Shown here: piece by piece, positions 10,286-19,300 of the stretch
Layout: each line of letters starts with the position of its first letter
Numbering within the stretch: the first letter of the stretch is position 1
NCBI RefSeq assembly: GCF_006636215.1
Contig: NZ_VIFM01000097.1
Span: forward strand, 1 to 37,181
Length of the DNA stretch: 37,181 bases
Source: Myxococcus llanfairpwllgwyngyllgogerychwyrndrobwllllantysiliogogogochensis
GTDB lineage: Bacteria; Myxococcota; Myxococcia; Myxococcales; Myxococcaceae
Direction of reading: 5' to 3'
Translations under genes and position numbers: made by a program
The notes under the pieces: generated by a model
Database searches by the model: none
What the model was told of the DNA's origin: nothing
Seen by the model: the letters and a program-made list of their open reading frames with translations, nothing else

Positions 10286-10591
10286 ATGCCCCTCATGAAG
10301 ACACTGACGCTGGCAGGTTGGGTGCTGGGCGCGCTGCTGTGGAGCGCCTGTGGTTCCGACGATGACGACGAAGGGGCGTGCGTGCAGGTGACCGTCTTCG
10401 CCCGGTCCGCGACGGGGAACTGTTCCGCCTACCCGTCGACCTGCGACGTTCCCGCCGGCTACGTCGAGTGCTGCGGGGGGGTTCTCGGCGGCTGCGTCGC
10501 CTCCGGACCTGATGCGCGGTGCGTCGACGACCCCACGGACTCCTGCTCCCCTAACACTGGAGGTGCGGATTGCCCTGGCGTCTGCGACTAG
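10286..10591 (+). CDS. Small Cys-rich lipoprotein of unknown function
   Basis: 101 residues. A hydrophobic N-terminal segment (MKTLTLAGWVLGALLWSAC) ends in a lipobox-like WSAC, slightly atypical at -3, followed by GSDDDDEGA, so it is probably a lipid-anchored envelope protein. The mature part has about ten cysteines, including a CC pair, in a pattern that suggests disulfide bonds. I do not recognise a family. ATG 10286 has GGAG nine bases upstream; ATG 10295 is also possible. The Asp run after the lipidated Cys may influence inner- versus outer-membrane sorting; this is inferred from lipoprotein sorting in other Gram-negatives. Confidence 0.72.
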   Translation: MPLMKTLTLAGWVLGALLWSACGSDDDDEGACVQVTVFARSATGNCSAYPSTCDVPAGYVECCGGVLGGCVASGPDARCVDDPTDSCSPNTGGADCPGVCD

Positions 10592-10660
10592 ATTACTGAA
10601 AATTTCCGATTCCCTGGACGCCTCCGCGAGCCACGCCAATCCTGCATTGGTTGTGTCGAC

Positions 10661-11578
10661 GTGATTGTGCATAGTGCGTCGTTCATGTTGTCACCGGCTC
10701 ATTCCGTGCCGCGCAGTCGCCCCTGGCTGCGCTCCCTGCTGCGTCAATCCATTATCGGACTCACGTGGCTGTCAGGGCGGCTGCTGGCGACCGCCGAATG
10801 GCTCCGGTGGGTGCGTCTGAGATATGTCTGGCTCAAACCGCGACGCGGAGACATCTACATCGCCACCAGCCCCAAGGCGGGAACGACGTGGATGCAGATG
10901 ATTGTCTTCCAGCTCATCACGCAAGGCCGGGGCGAGTTCGAGCACATCAATCAGGTGTCACCCTTCCTGGAGCTCCTGCCCCGCGATGCCACCACGGAGC
11001 CCCTGCTGGACTCGCTGCCCTCACCGCGCATCCTGAAGTCGCACCTGCCCTTCCAGCAGCTCAAGCCGCCCAGGCACAGCCGCATCATCTATGTCACGCG
11101 CAACGCGGCGGACTCGCTGGGCTCGCTCTACCACCACCACTGTCTGATGGAGGCCGCGCCCCTGCCCTTCGAGGGCTACTTCCGGGTGATCATGGACGTG
11201 GAGGACCCGTGGCTCGGGCACCTCGAGTCCTGGTGGCCGCACCGGAAGGACGCCAACGTCCTGCACGTGCGCTACGAGGACTTGATTGAGAACCTGGAGG
11301 CGGGCGTCAGGCGCGTGGCCGCGTTCTGCGAGCTGCCCATCGACGAGTCGCGGCTGGGCGACATCCTGGAGCGGTGCGGCATCGCGTACATGAAGCAGCA
11401 CAACGAGCGGTTCGACATGCGCGGGCCGCAAGCGGCGCTCCAGGGCCGAGGCACCTTCATCCACCAGGGTGGCGTGGGCCAGGGCCGCGCGAAGCTGAGC
11501 GAGGAGCAGCGCGCGGAGCTGGACACCCGGGTGGTCCGCGCTCGCCAGCGGCTGGGCATGGTGGCCACGGAGCCGTAG
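10661..11578 (+). CDS. Sulfotransferase family protein (PAPS-dependent)
   Basis: A cytosolic sulfotransferase fold enzyme that would transfer sulfate from PAPS to a hydroxyl or amino group; the substrate is unknown. The PAPS motifs are clear. The 5'-phosphosulfate loop IATSPKAGTTWMQ is at about residues 67-79. The 3'-phosphate motif IIYVTRNAADSLGSLYHHH is at about 142-160 with Arg147 and Ser155. The C-terminal GRGTFIHQGGVGQGRAKLSEEQ region corresponds to the family's R-x-G-x-x-G loop, here with Gln before Gly. Length of about 305 residues is normal for Sulfotransfer_1. The start is uncertain: GTG 10661 or ATG 10685, neither with a strong ribosome-binding site. Confidence 0.88.
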   Translation: MIVHSASFMLSPAHSVPRSRPWLRSLLRQSIIGLTWLSGRLLATAEWLRWVRLRYVWLKPRRGDIYIATSPKAGTTWMQMIVFQLITQGRGEFEHINQVSPFLELLPRDATTEPLLDSLPSPRILKSHLPFQQLKPPRHSRIIYVTRNAADSLGSLYHHHCLMEAAPLPFEGYFRVIMDVEDPWLGHLESWWPHRKDANVLHVRYEDLIENLEAGVRRVAAFCELPIDESRLGDILERCGIAYMKQHNERFDMRGPQAALQGRGTFIHQGGVGQGRAKLSEEQRAELDTRVVRARQRLGMVATEP

Positions 11579-11616
11579 GGCCAAACGCTCGCCCGGCCGC
11601 ACCCGGAGCGCTGGGG

Positions 11617-11757
11617 CTACACGTCCGGCTTGGACGAGTCCTTCCCCTTCTGCTTGTCGTTCTTCCAGCCCCAACTGGAGCTCCACATCCCGGGCCCCGT
11701 GAAGAGCACCGTGACGAGCGTCATCACTGCGGCGCCAATGAGAATCTCCCAGAACAT
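11617..11757 (-). CDS. 46-residue single-span membrane protein
   Basis: ATG 11757 is preceded by a perfect GGAGG with a 7-base spacer. The product has one N-terminal transmembrane helix (MFWEILIGAAVMTLVTVLF), then GPGMWSSSWGW and a strongly charged Lys/Asp tail (KNDKQKGKDSSKPD). That layout, with helix first and basic tail in the cytoplasm, is typical of small bitopic membrane proteins. The function is unknown. It lies alone on the minus strand between the sulfotransferase and the EEP lipoprotein, convergent with the sulfotransferase. The strong ribosome-binding site and protein-like composition are the reasons for calling so short a gene. Confidence 0.68.
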   Translation of the reverse strand: MFWEILIGAAVMTLVTVLFTGPGMWSSSWGWKNDKQKGKDSSKPDV

Positions 11758-12044
11758 GTCCACGCCTCCAGCCACAGAGTCAGCACCATCCGTACACGCC
11801 CAGCATCCCTGATGAAGGCGTAACCTGCGACACATCCCAGGGGGAGTGTCACCTCGCCCACCCGTCGCGAGCACCCTACCGCCCGCTCCCTCGGGGACCC
11901 GACGAGAGGTCGCCCTTGAGACAATGACGGGTGGCGTCAACGGCGCGCGGCAACCTAGCAGCTCATGCCCCGAGTGCAATCGAGGACGGAGACACTTCGC
12001 CGTCGGGGGCCGGTCCACTTCGCGGTGGTACTGTGCCCGCCCGA

Positions 12045-13061
12045 ATGCCTCTGCTCCCCATCCGTGGCCCGCACCGCTCCGCAGTCATCGGCGCGTGCGT
12101 CTCTTCTCTTCGCCGTGCTCCGCTGCTCATGGGCCTGCTGTTCGGCGTCCTCGGCTGTGAGGGGCGGCCTCCTCCGGAGAATCCAGGCCCGGTGAACCCG
12201 TGTCCCTCCGGCACCTGTGGCGGCGGCCAGGTCGTCCGGCCCGAGGGGAGCGTGCGCATCGCGGCGTTCAACGTTCATCGCCTCTTCGACACCGTCTGCG
12301 ACTCAGGGAAGTGCGGCGGCTCCGAGTATGAAGCCCTGCCCACGCCGGGCGTCTTCGATGCCCAGGTGGGTCGGCTGGCGAGTTCCCTCACCACGCTTGA
12401 CGCCGACATCGTGCTGCTCTCGGAGGTGGAGACCCAGGTGGGGCTCGACGCGCTCCAGGCGCGGCTGCCGGAGTTTCCTCACGCCGTGCTGGGCGAGACG
12501 GGTGGGACGGCCTCCGTGGACGTGGCGGTGCTGTCCGCCTTCCCCATCACCTCGGTGGGAAGCCATCGGGACCGCGTCCTGACGCGACCGGATGGCTCGA
12601 CGACGCGCTTCTCGCGCGAGCTGCTGGAGGTGCACCTGGACGTGAACGGCAAGGAGGTCATCGTCTTCGCCGCGCACTTCCGCTCGAAGGTGGATGACGA
12701 CCCGGGCCGTCGCTACGCGGAGGCGGACACCACGCGGACCATCGTCGCTCAGGCCGCCGCGCGCGCGCCGAAGGCGCTGGTGGTGATGGGCGGCGACCTC
12801 AACGACGTGCCCGGCTCCGCGCCCATCACCGCCATGGAGCGCGATGGACAGCTGCTGCGCGTGGCGAAGGACCGGCCGGACGACCAGACCTGGACCTATG
12901 TCTATTCCGGGCAGAAGCAGGCCATCGACCACCTGTTCGTCGCGAACGCGGCGGGCGGCACCTATGTGCCGGGCTCGTTCCGCGCGGCGCGGGAAGGAGG
13001 CGGCGGGTTTGGCGGCTCGGACCACTCCGCCGTGCTGGCCGACTTCCTTCCCTCGCCTTGA
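12045..13061 (+). CDS. Endonuclease/exonuclease/phosphatase (EEP) family lipoprotein
   Basis: About 338 residues. The N-terminus is a lipoprotein signal peptide with a charged region, the hydrophobic APLLMGLLFGVLGC ending in lipobox VLGC, then a Pro-rich linker. The rest is an EEP fold (DNase I / exonuclease III / sphingomyelinase superfamily). Visible motifs are IAAFNVHRLFD (metal-binding Asn), ADIVLLSEVE (metal-binding Glu), VVMGGDLNDVPGS (Asp and Asn of the active site) and GGSDHSAVLADF (catalytic Asp-His). All expected catalytic positions are kept, so an enzyme exposed outside the cytoplasm is likely. Whether it cleaves nucleic acid or phosphodiesters of lipids or sugars cannot be told. 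ATG 12045 was chosen because it gives a full signal peptide; the open frame upstream adds low-quality sequence. Confidence 0.85.
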   Translation: MPLLPIRGPHRSAVIGACVSSLRRAPLLMGLLFGVLGCEGRPPPENPGPVNPCPSGTCGGGQVVRPEGSVRIAAFNVHRLFDTVCDSGKCGGSEYEALPTPGVFDAQVGRLASSLTTLDADIVLLSEVETQVGLDALQARLPEFPHAVLGETGGTASVDVAVLSAFPITSVGSHRDRVLTRPDGSTTRFSRELLEVHLDVNGKEVIVFAAHFRSKVDDDPGRRYAEADTTRTIVAQAAARAPKALVVMGGDLNDVPGSAPITAMERDGQLLRVAKDRPDDQTWTYVYSGQKQAIDHLFVANAAGGTYVPGSFRAAREGGGGFGGSDHSAVLADFLPSP

Positions 13062-13082
13062 GCCGCGTCTTCAGCTCGCGGC
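13062..13082. terminator. Short hairpin at the convergent EEP/yceI 3' ends
   Basis: GCCGCG (13062-13067) and CGCGGC (13077-13082) are complementary with a 9-base loop. The hairpin starts right after the EEP stop codon and covers the end of the convergent YceI gene. It is short and lacks a T-run, so this is a weak call. Confidence 0.3.
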
Positions 13083-13607
13083 GGGCAAGGCCTGGATGTC
13101 CAGTTCGATGTCCACCTTCTCGCCGACGAGCCACCCTCCGTTGTCGAGCGTCTTGTTCCAGCGGATGCCGTAGTCGGAGCGGTTGATGGTGCCCTTGGCC
13201 GTGTAGATGAGGCGCGTGCTGCCCCACGGGTCCTTCGACGTGGCCGTGTGGCGAGCCTCGAATACGACGGGCTTCGTCACGTTGCGGATGGTCAGCTCGC
13301 CGAGGAGCCGGAAGCCCGAGCCTCCGGTGGGCTCCAGGTTCGTGCTGCGGAAGGTGAGCCTGGGCGCGGCTTCCGCGTCGAGGAAGTCGGGCGAGCGCAG
13401 GTGCGTGTCGCGGTCCGGCGCGCCCGTGTAGATGCTGGCCGTCTCCGCGCTCACTTCGACCTCGCCCTGGGTCGGCCGCTCGGCGTCCACGCGCAGCACG
13501 CCGGAGACGCGCTCGAAGCGGCCGTGCACGCGCGCCACCACCATGTGGCGGGCGATGAACAGGACAGAGGAATGGGATGAATCAATGTTCCAGGAGGTCA
13601 CGGGCAT
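13071..13607 (-). CDS. YceI family protein (lipocalin-like polyisoprenoid-binding fold)
   Basis: 178 residues covering one full YceI domain. Family features are the start TSWNIDSSHSSVLFIARHM (W-x-x-D-x-x-H-S), V-H-G-R-F near 28-32, HLRSPDFLDAE (typical HL+SxDFFD motif), GELTIRNVTKPV and the ending DNGGWLVGEKVDIELDIQA. YceI proteins form an extended beta-barrel with a hydrophobic cavity that binds isoprenoid or amphipathic molecules. Many are periplasmic, but this one has no signal peptide, so it is probably cytoplasmic. It starts at ATG 13607 without a clear Shine-Dalgarno sequence. The 296 bp to the divergent ATP-grasp gene hold no further gene. Confidence 0.9.
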   Translation of the reverse strand: MPVTSWNIDSSHSSVLFIARHMVVARVHGRFERVSGVLRVDAERPTQGEVEVSAETASIYTGAPDRDTHLRSPDFLDAEAAPRLTFRSTNLEPTGGSGFRLLGELTIRNVTKPVVFEARHTATSKDPWGSTRLIYTAKGTINRSDYGIRWNKTLDNGGWLVGEKVDIELDIQALPAAS

Positions 13608-13903
13608 GAGGGGGGCTCGTTGGGTGAGGAGTCGAGGGGGAGCGTCGCGAGCGGGTCACCGCGGACAGAGTCATCCTAGAGAAAGAACGCACCCCTGGTG
13701 GCCTATTCGAGTGACGCTTCAAACATTGCGACGCGAAGTGAATGCCTACCCGACGTGGCGCGCGCGCAGGCGAGCGTGGACGATGTCAGACATTGCGCGA
13801 GCCCCCGTCGGGGTGTCGCCGTAAAACAAACAAGGCCCGTACACTCGGACGCCTTGGCGCTTTTTCCCCAGCCTCCGAACAGTGGATGCTTTCCGGAGAA
13901 CAG

Positions 13904-14746
13904 ATGCGTCCCAACATCGTGGTCGTCAACGGCGAGCGGCACTGGCCGACCTGGTTCCCGGAGGCCGAGGTCATCCCGGTCCGACTCCAGGACTCCGCCT
14001 GGGTGCTGCGCGAGGGCATCCTGTGGTGCATCACCCGAGAGGCGGCGGTGCGAGTCGACGGCGTCTTCTGGCGCGTGGGCGCCATCCGTCCGGACCCGCG
14101 CCATCGCACGGTCCTGGACCTGGTGCGACTGAGCGGCGTGCCGTGTGTCAACCCCGCGAAGACGCTCGTGCGTTGTCATGACCGGCTGTCCATGCTCGCC
14201 GAGCTTCGCGAGGCGGGCCTGCCCGTCATCCCCTTCGACGTCGCGCTCGGTGACGACATGGTGCGCCGGATTGCCCGACCCGCGCCGTTCGTCGTGAAGG
14301 TGGGTAACCACCATGGCGGTTACGGGAAGGCGCTGGTGCGAAAAGAGTCCGAGTGGTTCGAGGTCGCGGACCTGCTGTTCGCCGCCGATGACTACGCGGC
14401 GGTCGAGCCCTACATCGACTACCGGCGGGACGTGCGCTGCCTGGCCATCAGGGACCAGTTCTGGGCCATGTCGCGCGCGGGCGCGGGCTGGAAGGCCAAC
14501 GTCCAGACGCGAAAACACCAGGTCATCGACGCTCCCGAGGAATTGGTGGGCTACACCCGGCGGGCCCTGGAGCACCTGGGGGCTGATATCGTCGCGCTCG
14601 ACTTCCTGGAGACGCAGGAGGGGCGCTTCGTGTTGCTGGAGTGCAACGACACGCCGGGCCTGTCGGGCTTCCCCGAGCAGCTGTGTTCCGAATTGGCGGA
14701 ATGTCTCCGGGAGAAATTGCGGACCCGCCCCCCAGCTGGGGCCTGA
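13904..14746 (+). CDS. ATP-grasp (RimK-like) domain protein
   Basis: 280 residues from ATG 13904, chosen because GGAG lies 6 bases upstream. ATP-grasp features: an N-terminal pre-grasp Rossmann-like part; PAPFVVKVGNHHGGYGKALV near the middle, the lysine plus Gly-rich loop that covers ATP; AVEPYIDYRRDVRCLAI as a nucleotide-binding segment; and ADIVALDFLETQEG followed by FVLLECNDTPGLSGF with the metal-binding Asp/Glu/Asn set. These enzymes ligate a carboxylate to an amine or thiol through an acyl-phosphate. Substrate and partner are unknown. A B12-binding radical SAM gene follows 153 bp later on the same strand, so the two may share a pathway. No precursor peptide gene is visible between or near them. 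Confidence 0.82.
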   Translation: MRPNIVVVNGERHWPTWFPEAEVIPVRLQDSAWVLREGILWCITREAAVRVDGVFWRVGAIRPDPRHRTVLDLVRLSGVPCVNPAKTLVRCHDRLSMLAELREAGLPVIPFDVALGDDMVRRIARPAPFVVKVGNHHGGYGKALVRKESEWFEVADLLFAADDYAAVEPYIDYRRDVRCLAIRDQFWAMSRAGAGWKANVQTRKHQVIDAPEELVGYTRRALEHLGADIVALDFLETQEGRFVLLECNDTPGLSGFPEQLCSELAECLREKLRTRPPAGA

Positions 14747-14899
14747 AACACGCGGGGGTCCATCGGGACACAGCCGCTGTCATTTTGCCAAGACGGCTCA
14801 CCCGGAGGATTCTGGGAACACGGTCTCACGAGGGGGAGACTCCGACTGTCGACGGCGAATCCTCGCTCGCGCCGCTTCATCCTGGAGCCACAGCCTCGC

Positions 14900-16315
14900 A
14901 TGCGGATCGCCGTCATCGCCACGTACACGCACCCCACGCGCCTGCGCATCAAGGAACCCTCCATCATGCAGTCCTCCGTGCCGGAGCTGATCGCCGGCCT
15001 GTGCCCCGAGCACGCGGAGGTGGAGGTCTTCAACGAGAAGGAGGTGGACATCCCGTTGGACCGGCACTGGGACCTGGTCTTCTTCTCGTACCTGCACTCG
15101 TACTACGAGCACACCAAGGTGCTCTCCACGCTGTTCCGCCAGCGCGGAATGACCACCGTCGCCGGCGGCCGCCACGCCACGCACTTCCCCGACGACGTGG
15201 CACTGTACTTCGACGCCGTCATCACCGGTGAGCCCGAGTCCAACGTCCCCGCCCTCATCGCGGACTTCGAGAAGGGCCAGCTCCAGAAGCGCTACGAGCG
15301 GCCCTCGCTCGGCCCCACCGCCATCCAGCCGTATCGCTACGAGCTCATCGACTTCACGAACAACAAGGTGCGCCTGCCCGGCATCGAGGCGTCACGCGGC
15401 TGCCCGTTCCGCTGCAACTTCTGCGTCCTCACCGGCCACGAGCGCTACCGCTACCGCCCCGTCGCGCAGGTCATCGACGAAATCCAGACGCGCATGCGCT
15501 GGAACCCCAACTACCTGGGGTTGATGAAGGACGCCTTCATCTTCCTCGACAACAACCTGGGCGGCTCGCCCAAGTACCTGCGCGAGCTGTGCGAGGCGCT
15601 GATTCCCCTCAAGAAGACCTGGGGCTGCGCGCTCACCTTCAACGTCCTCAAGGACGCGTCGCTGGTGAACCTGATGGCCAAGGCCGGCTGCCGCTACGTG
15701 TACACCGGCCTGGAGTCGCTCAACCCCGAGTCCATCAAGGCGATGAACAAGGGGCAGAACACGCTCTCCGAGGTCGACGCCGTCATCCGCCGCACCTTCT
15801 CCGCCGGAATCCTCCTGTCCTTCGGCCTCATCGTCGGCTCGGACGGCGACACCAATGAGTACCTGGAGAAAATCCCCGAGTACCTCGCGGACCTGCAGTA
15901 CTTCTCCGTCACGTTCCTCGGCATCGTCAGCCCCTACCCGGAGACGCCGTTCTTCCGCGAGCTGCAGGCCGAGGACCGGCTCCTGCCCGGCACCGTCAGC
16001 CGCGACTACGACGGCTACACGCTCTGCCACCGGCCGAAGAACCTGCACCCCTCCGAGGTCGTGGACCACTTCCACCGGCTCTGCGCGCAGTTGGGGAGCC
16101 TGCCGAACATCGCCCGGCACTACTGGTCCAAGCTGACCTTGAGCAACCTGCCCCGCTACAAGCAGACCATCCTCTTCGCCGGGCCCGAAATCCTCAGCAT
16201 CCGCAACCCACTGAAGAACCCGGCCCGCCGCTACATCGCCGGCATGGACGCGCTGGAGGACTGGGACACGAAGCAGATGGCGGCGCTCGGACTTCAGCCC
16301 CAGCGCATCACCTGA
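14900..16315 (+). CDS. B12-binding radical SAM protein
   Basis: 471 residues. The N-terminal 120 residues form a cobalamin-binding-type Rossmann domain (DLVFFSYLHSYYEHTKVLS, then MTTVAGGRHATHFPDD and VITGEPESN). As in many B12 radical SAM proteins, the classic DxHxxG motif is not obvious. The radical SAM core has ASRGCPFRCNFC with Cys168, Cys172 and Cys175 for the 4Fe-4S cluster, followed by FIFLDNNLGGSPKYL, AGCRYVYTGLESLNPESIK and SFGLIVGSDGD, matching the strand pattern of the TIM barrel. The C-terminal 110 residues fit the extra domain common in this subgroup. Known members do methylations, ring formations and P- or C-alkylations; the reaction here is unknown. Its stop overlaps the end of the convergent cyclase gene by 8 bases. 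Confidence 0.9.
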   Translation: MRIAVIATYTHPTRLRIKEPSIMQSSVPELIAGLCPEHAEVEVFNEKEVDIPLDRHWDLVFFSYLHSYYEHTKVLSTLFRQRGMTTVAGGRHATHFPDDVALYFDAVITGEPESNVPALIADFEKGQLQKRYERPSLGPTAIQPYRYELIDFTNNKVRLPGIEASRGCPFRCNFCVLTGHERYRYRPVAQVIDEIQTRMRWNPNYLGLMKDAFIFLDNNLGGSPKYLRELCEALIPLKKTWGCALTFNVLKDASLVNLMAKAGCRYVYTGLESLNPESIKAMNKGQNTLSEVDAVIRRTFSAGILLSFGLIVGSDGDTNEYLEKIPEYLADLQYFSVTFLGIVSPYPETPFFRELQAEDRLLPGTVSRDYDGYTLCHRPKNLHPSEVVDHFHRLCAQLGSLPNIARHYWSKLTLSNLPRYKQTILFAGPEILSIRNPLKNPARRYIAGMDALEDWDTKQMAALGLQPQRIT

Positions 16316-19300
16316 GCGCGACGGCGCGAGGCGCTTCCACCGGGGCAGGCGGCGTCAGGCCCAGCTCCGCCTCCAACCGGTCCAGGCGCCGCAGCTCCGC
16401 CTGGGCACCAATGGACTGGAAGATGTCGCGCGCCCGCGCCAGGAACTCCACGCGCCGGTGCGGCAGCGCCACGGCCGCGTCATGGTACGCGACGCCCGTC
16501 TCCCACCGGTTCGGCGTGTCCTCCAGGAAGGCGATGGCGCGCAGGAACAGCGACTCCGCCGCCTTGCCGCCCTTCTTCAGCGCCAGCGCGCGCGCCGTCA
16601 CCCGCATCGCGGGCCCCTTCAGGTATGGATAGCGCCGCCCCAACAGCCGCGCCTTGAACAGGCAGCGACGGATGATGGCCCACAGCGTCTCCTGAGGCAC
16701 CGCCACCGCGCCCTGCTCCAGCGCGAACAGCGCGCCCTCCGCCGCGTCGACCAGGCCAATGTGGAGGAAGGGCACCAGCACGTGGTAGCGCCACAGCGCC
16801 TCGTCCGCGCGCACCGCCATCAAGCCCGCTTCCTCCACCTGATGCTCGCGCACCGTCACGTTGACCAGGTGGTTGAGGCTGGCGCACTGGTTGGCCAGGT
16901 CCTGCACCTCGATGCTGATGCGCAGGCCCTGCTCCAACTCCGCGCACAGCTCGCCGACTTCGCCCTCGCCCCGCAGGTAGCGGCACATGGGAATCCACGA
17001 GTGAGCCCACCCCTGGTGCATGAGCGCGTGCAGCTCCTCGCCCATCTTCCCCATCTCCACGAAGGCCCGCTCGGCCCCCTCGAAGCGCGAGGCGAGGAAC
17101 TGGCTGGAGCCCAGCATCATCAGCCCCGTCTGCACCTCCCACATGTCCCGCACCTGGCGCAGCAGGGACATGGCCTGCTCGGCGTACTGCGTCGCCTGCG
17201 CCAGGTCGTTGCTGAAGACGGACAGCGTGGCCAGCCGACTCAGGGCGATGCCCTCCGCCGAGGGATCTCTCGCCCGCCGCGCGTAGTCCAGCGCGCGCAG
17301 ACACCAGCGCTTCGACAGCCCGAGGAAGCCCGAGCCGAACAGGAGCGAGCCGTAATAGCTGCTCGCCAGGCTCAGGCCCCGCTCACCGCGCGAGCGCTCC
17401 GCCATGATGGTGGCCACCATGGTCGCCCAGGTGAGCTTGGCGATGTCCTTGAAGTAGTAGATCTTGATGAGGGAGATGAGCGTGGTCAGCTGCTTGAGGT
17501 ACAGCGGCAGCCGTGAGCCCAGGGGCCGCGCCAACCAGGGGAACAGCGCGTAGAGCAGGTGCAGCCCGAAGGCCAGGAGCGTGCGCACCACGAGCGCGGG
17601 CAGGCTCCCCGGCGTGCGGTGCCCCATCAACTCCATGGCCCGCTCCAGCTCCTGGATGGCCCGCTTGGACTCGCCCTTCTCCTGATGGGCTCGCCCCAGG
17701 CCCAGGTGCAGCTCCGCGCGGCGTGACACCAGCTCCTCGTCCGCCAGGCACTGCTCGAACATGTGGATGGCGCCCGCGTAGTTGCCCGCCTGCAGCAGCG
17801 TCTCCGCCAGCTCCTGCATCACCCGGCGCGTCTTGAGCAGCACCTCGTCGGGGTCCAACTCCACCGTGCCGGCGAGGATTTCGATGGCGCGGTTGTAGTG
17901 GTGGAGGGCGTCGTCGTTGGCGTACTGGCCGCGCGCCCCGCGGGCCGCCATCAGCGTGTACTCCAGGCCCTTCACCTCGTCGTTCCCGGCCAGGAAGTGG
18001 AAGGCGAGGATGCCCGCGGACGCCGCCGTGTTCTCACCGGCACGGGCTTCCAGGAAGCGCGCCAGGCGCCGGTGCAGGTCCTCCCGCGACGACACCATGA
18101 GCGTGTTGTAGGCCGCGTCGCGGATGACGATGTGCTTGAAGATGCAGGTGTAGGGCTCCTCCACCTCCAGGAGGATGAGGCCCAGGTGCGTCAGCGTGTC
18201 GATGGCCTCGCGGATGCGCTGACGGGACACCGAGCCCGGCGCGAGCGCCGCCACCGCGTCCAGCGTGAAGATGCGGCCGATGACGGACGCCACCTTCACC
18301 ACCAGCTTCTCCGTCTCGCTCAAGAGGTCGATGCGCGCGAGCACCACGTCCTGGATGGAGTCCGGCAGCACCAGCGTCTGGAGGCTCCGCTTCAGCTCCC
18401 GCCGCGACGCACCCGGCGACACAGGCCCCAGGTAGCCGCCCTCGACGAGCCCCTGGACGATGGACTCCGCGAAGAACGGATTGCCCTGCACCTTGGACAG
18501 GAGCACGTCCTCCAGCGCCGTGTCTGGCGGCTCCATGCGCAGGTGGACGCGCAGGAGCGCACGGGTGTCCTCGTCCTCCAGGCTGGACAGGTCCAACCGG
18601 CACAACCCCGGCATGTCGTCGCGCACGTTGCGCAGCTGCTCACCGGGCCGCATCGTCACCAGCAGCGTCAGCCGCAGCGGCGCGAGCCGGGCCGCCACGT
18701 ACTCGATGAGGTCGACGGAGATGTTGTCCGCCCAGTGCAGGTCCTCGAAGAACAACAGCAGCGGCGTCTTGCGCGCGTGCTTCTCCAGGAGCTGGAAGAT
18801 GATTTGAAAGACCTTCTGGTTCTTGTGCCGCGCGTCCAGCCCCACCGTGGCCGCGTCTTCCTCCACGCTCAGGCCCAGCAGGGCGGCCATCACCGGAATC
18901 CACTCCGGGCCCGCGTCCTCCAGCCCGTCGAACCCCTGCCGCAGCCGCGCGAGCTGCGCGTCCACGTCGTCGCCCTCGTGCAGGCCGAAGAGCTGCACGA
19001 GCACCTCCTTCCAGGGGAAGAAGGGCGTGAACATCTCGTACGAGTAGCAGATGCCGTACAGGCTGCGCGCGCCGCGCGACTCCGCCTCCTCCACCACCTT
19101 GGCGCCCAGCCGAGACTTGCCGATGCCCGCCTCGCCGGACACCACGCACAGCCGGCCACTGCCCGAAAGCGACTCCTCCACCGCCGCGTGGAGCTGCCCC
19201 AGCTCGCGCCCGCGCCCGACGATGCCGCCCCGCCCCTTGATGAAGAGGCTGCGGCGCACCTCGCCCTTGAGCTGGTAGACGGGCACCGCGCGGGAGACGC

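Noticed and set aside
10629-10648. CCAAT/ATTGG dyad before the sulfotransferase gene
   Set aside because: Five base pairs with a short loop; too weak to call an operator or terminator.
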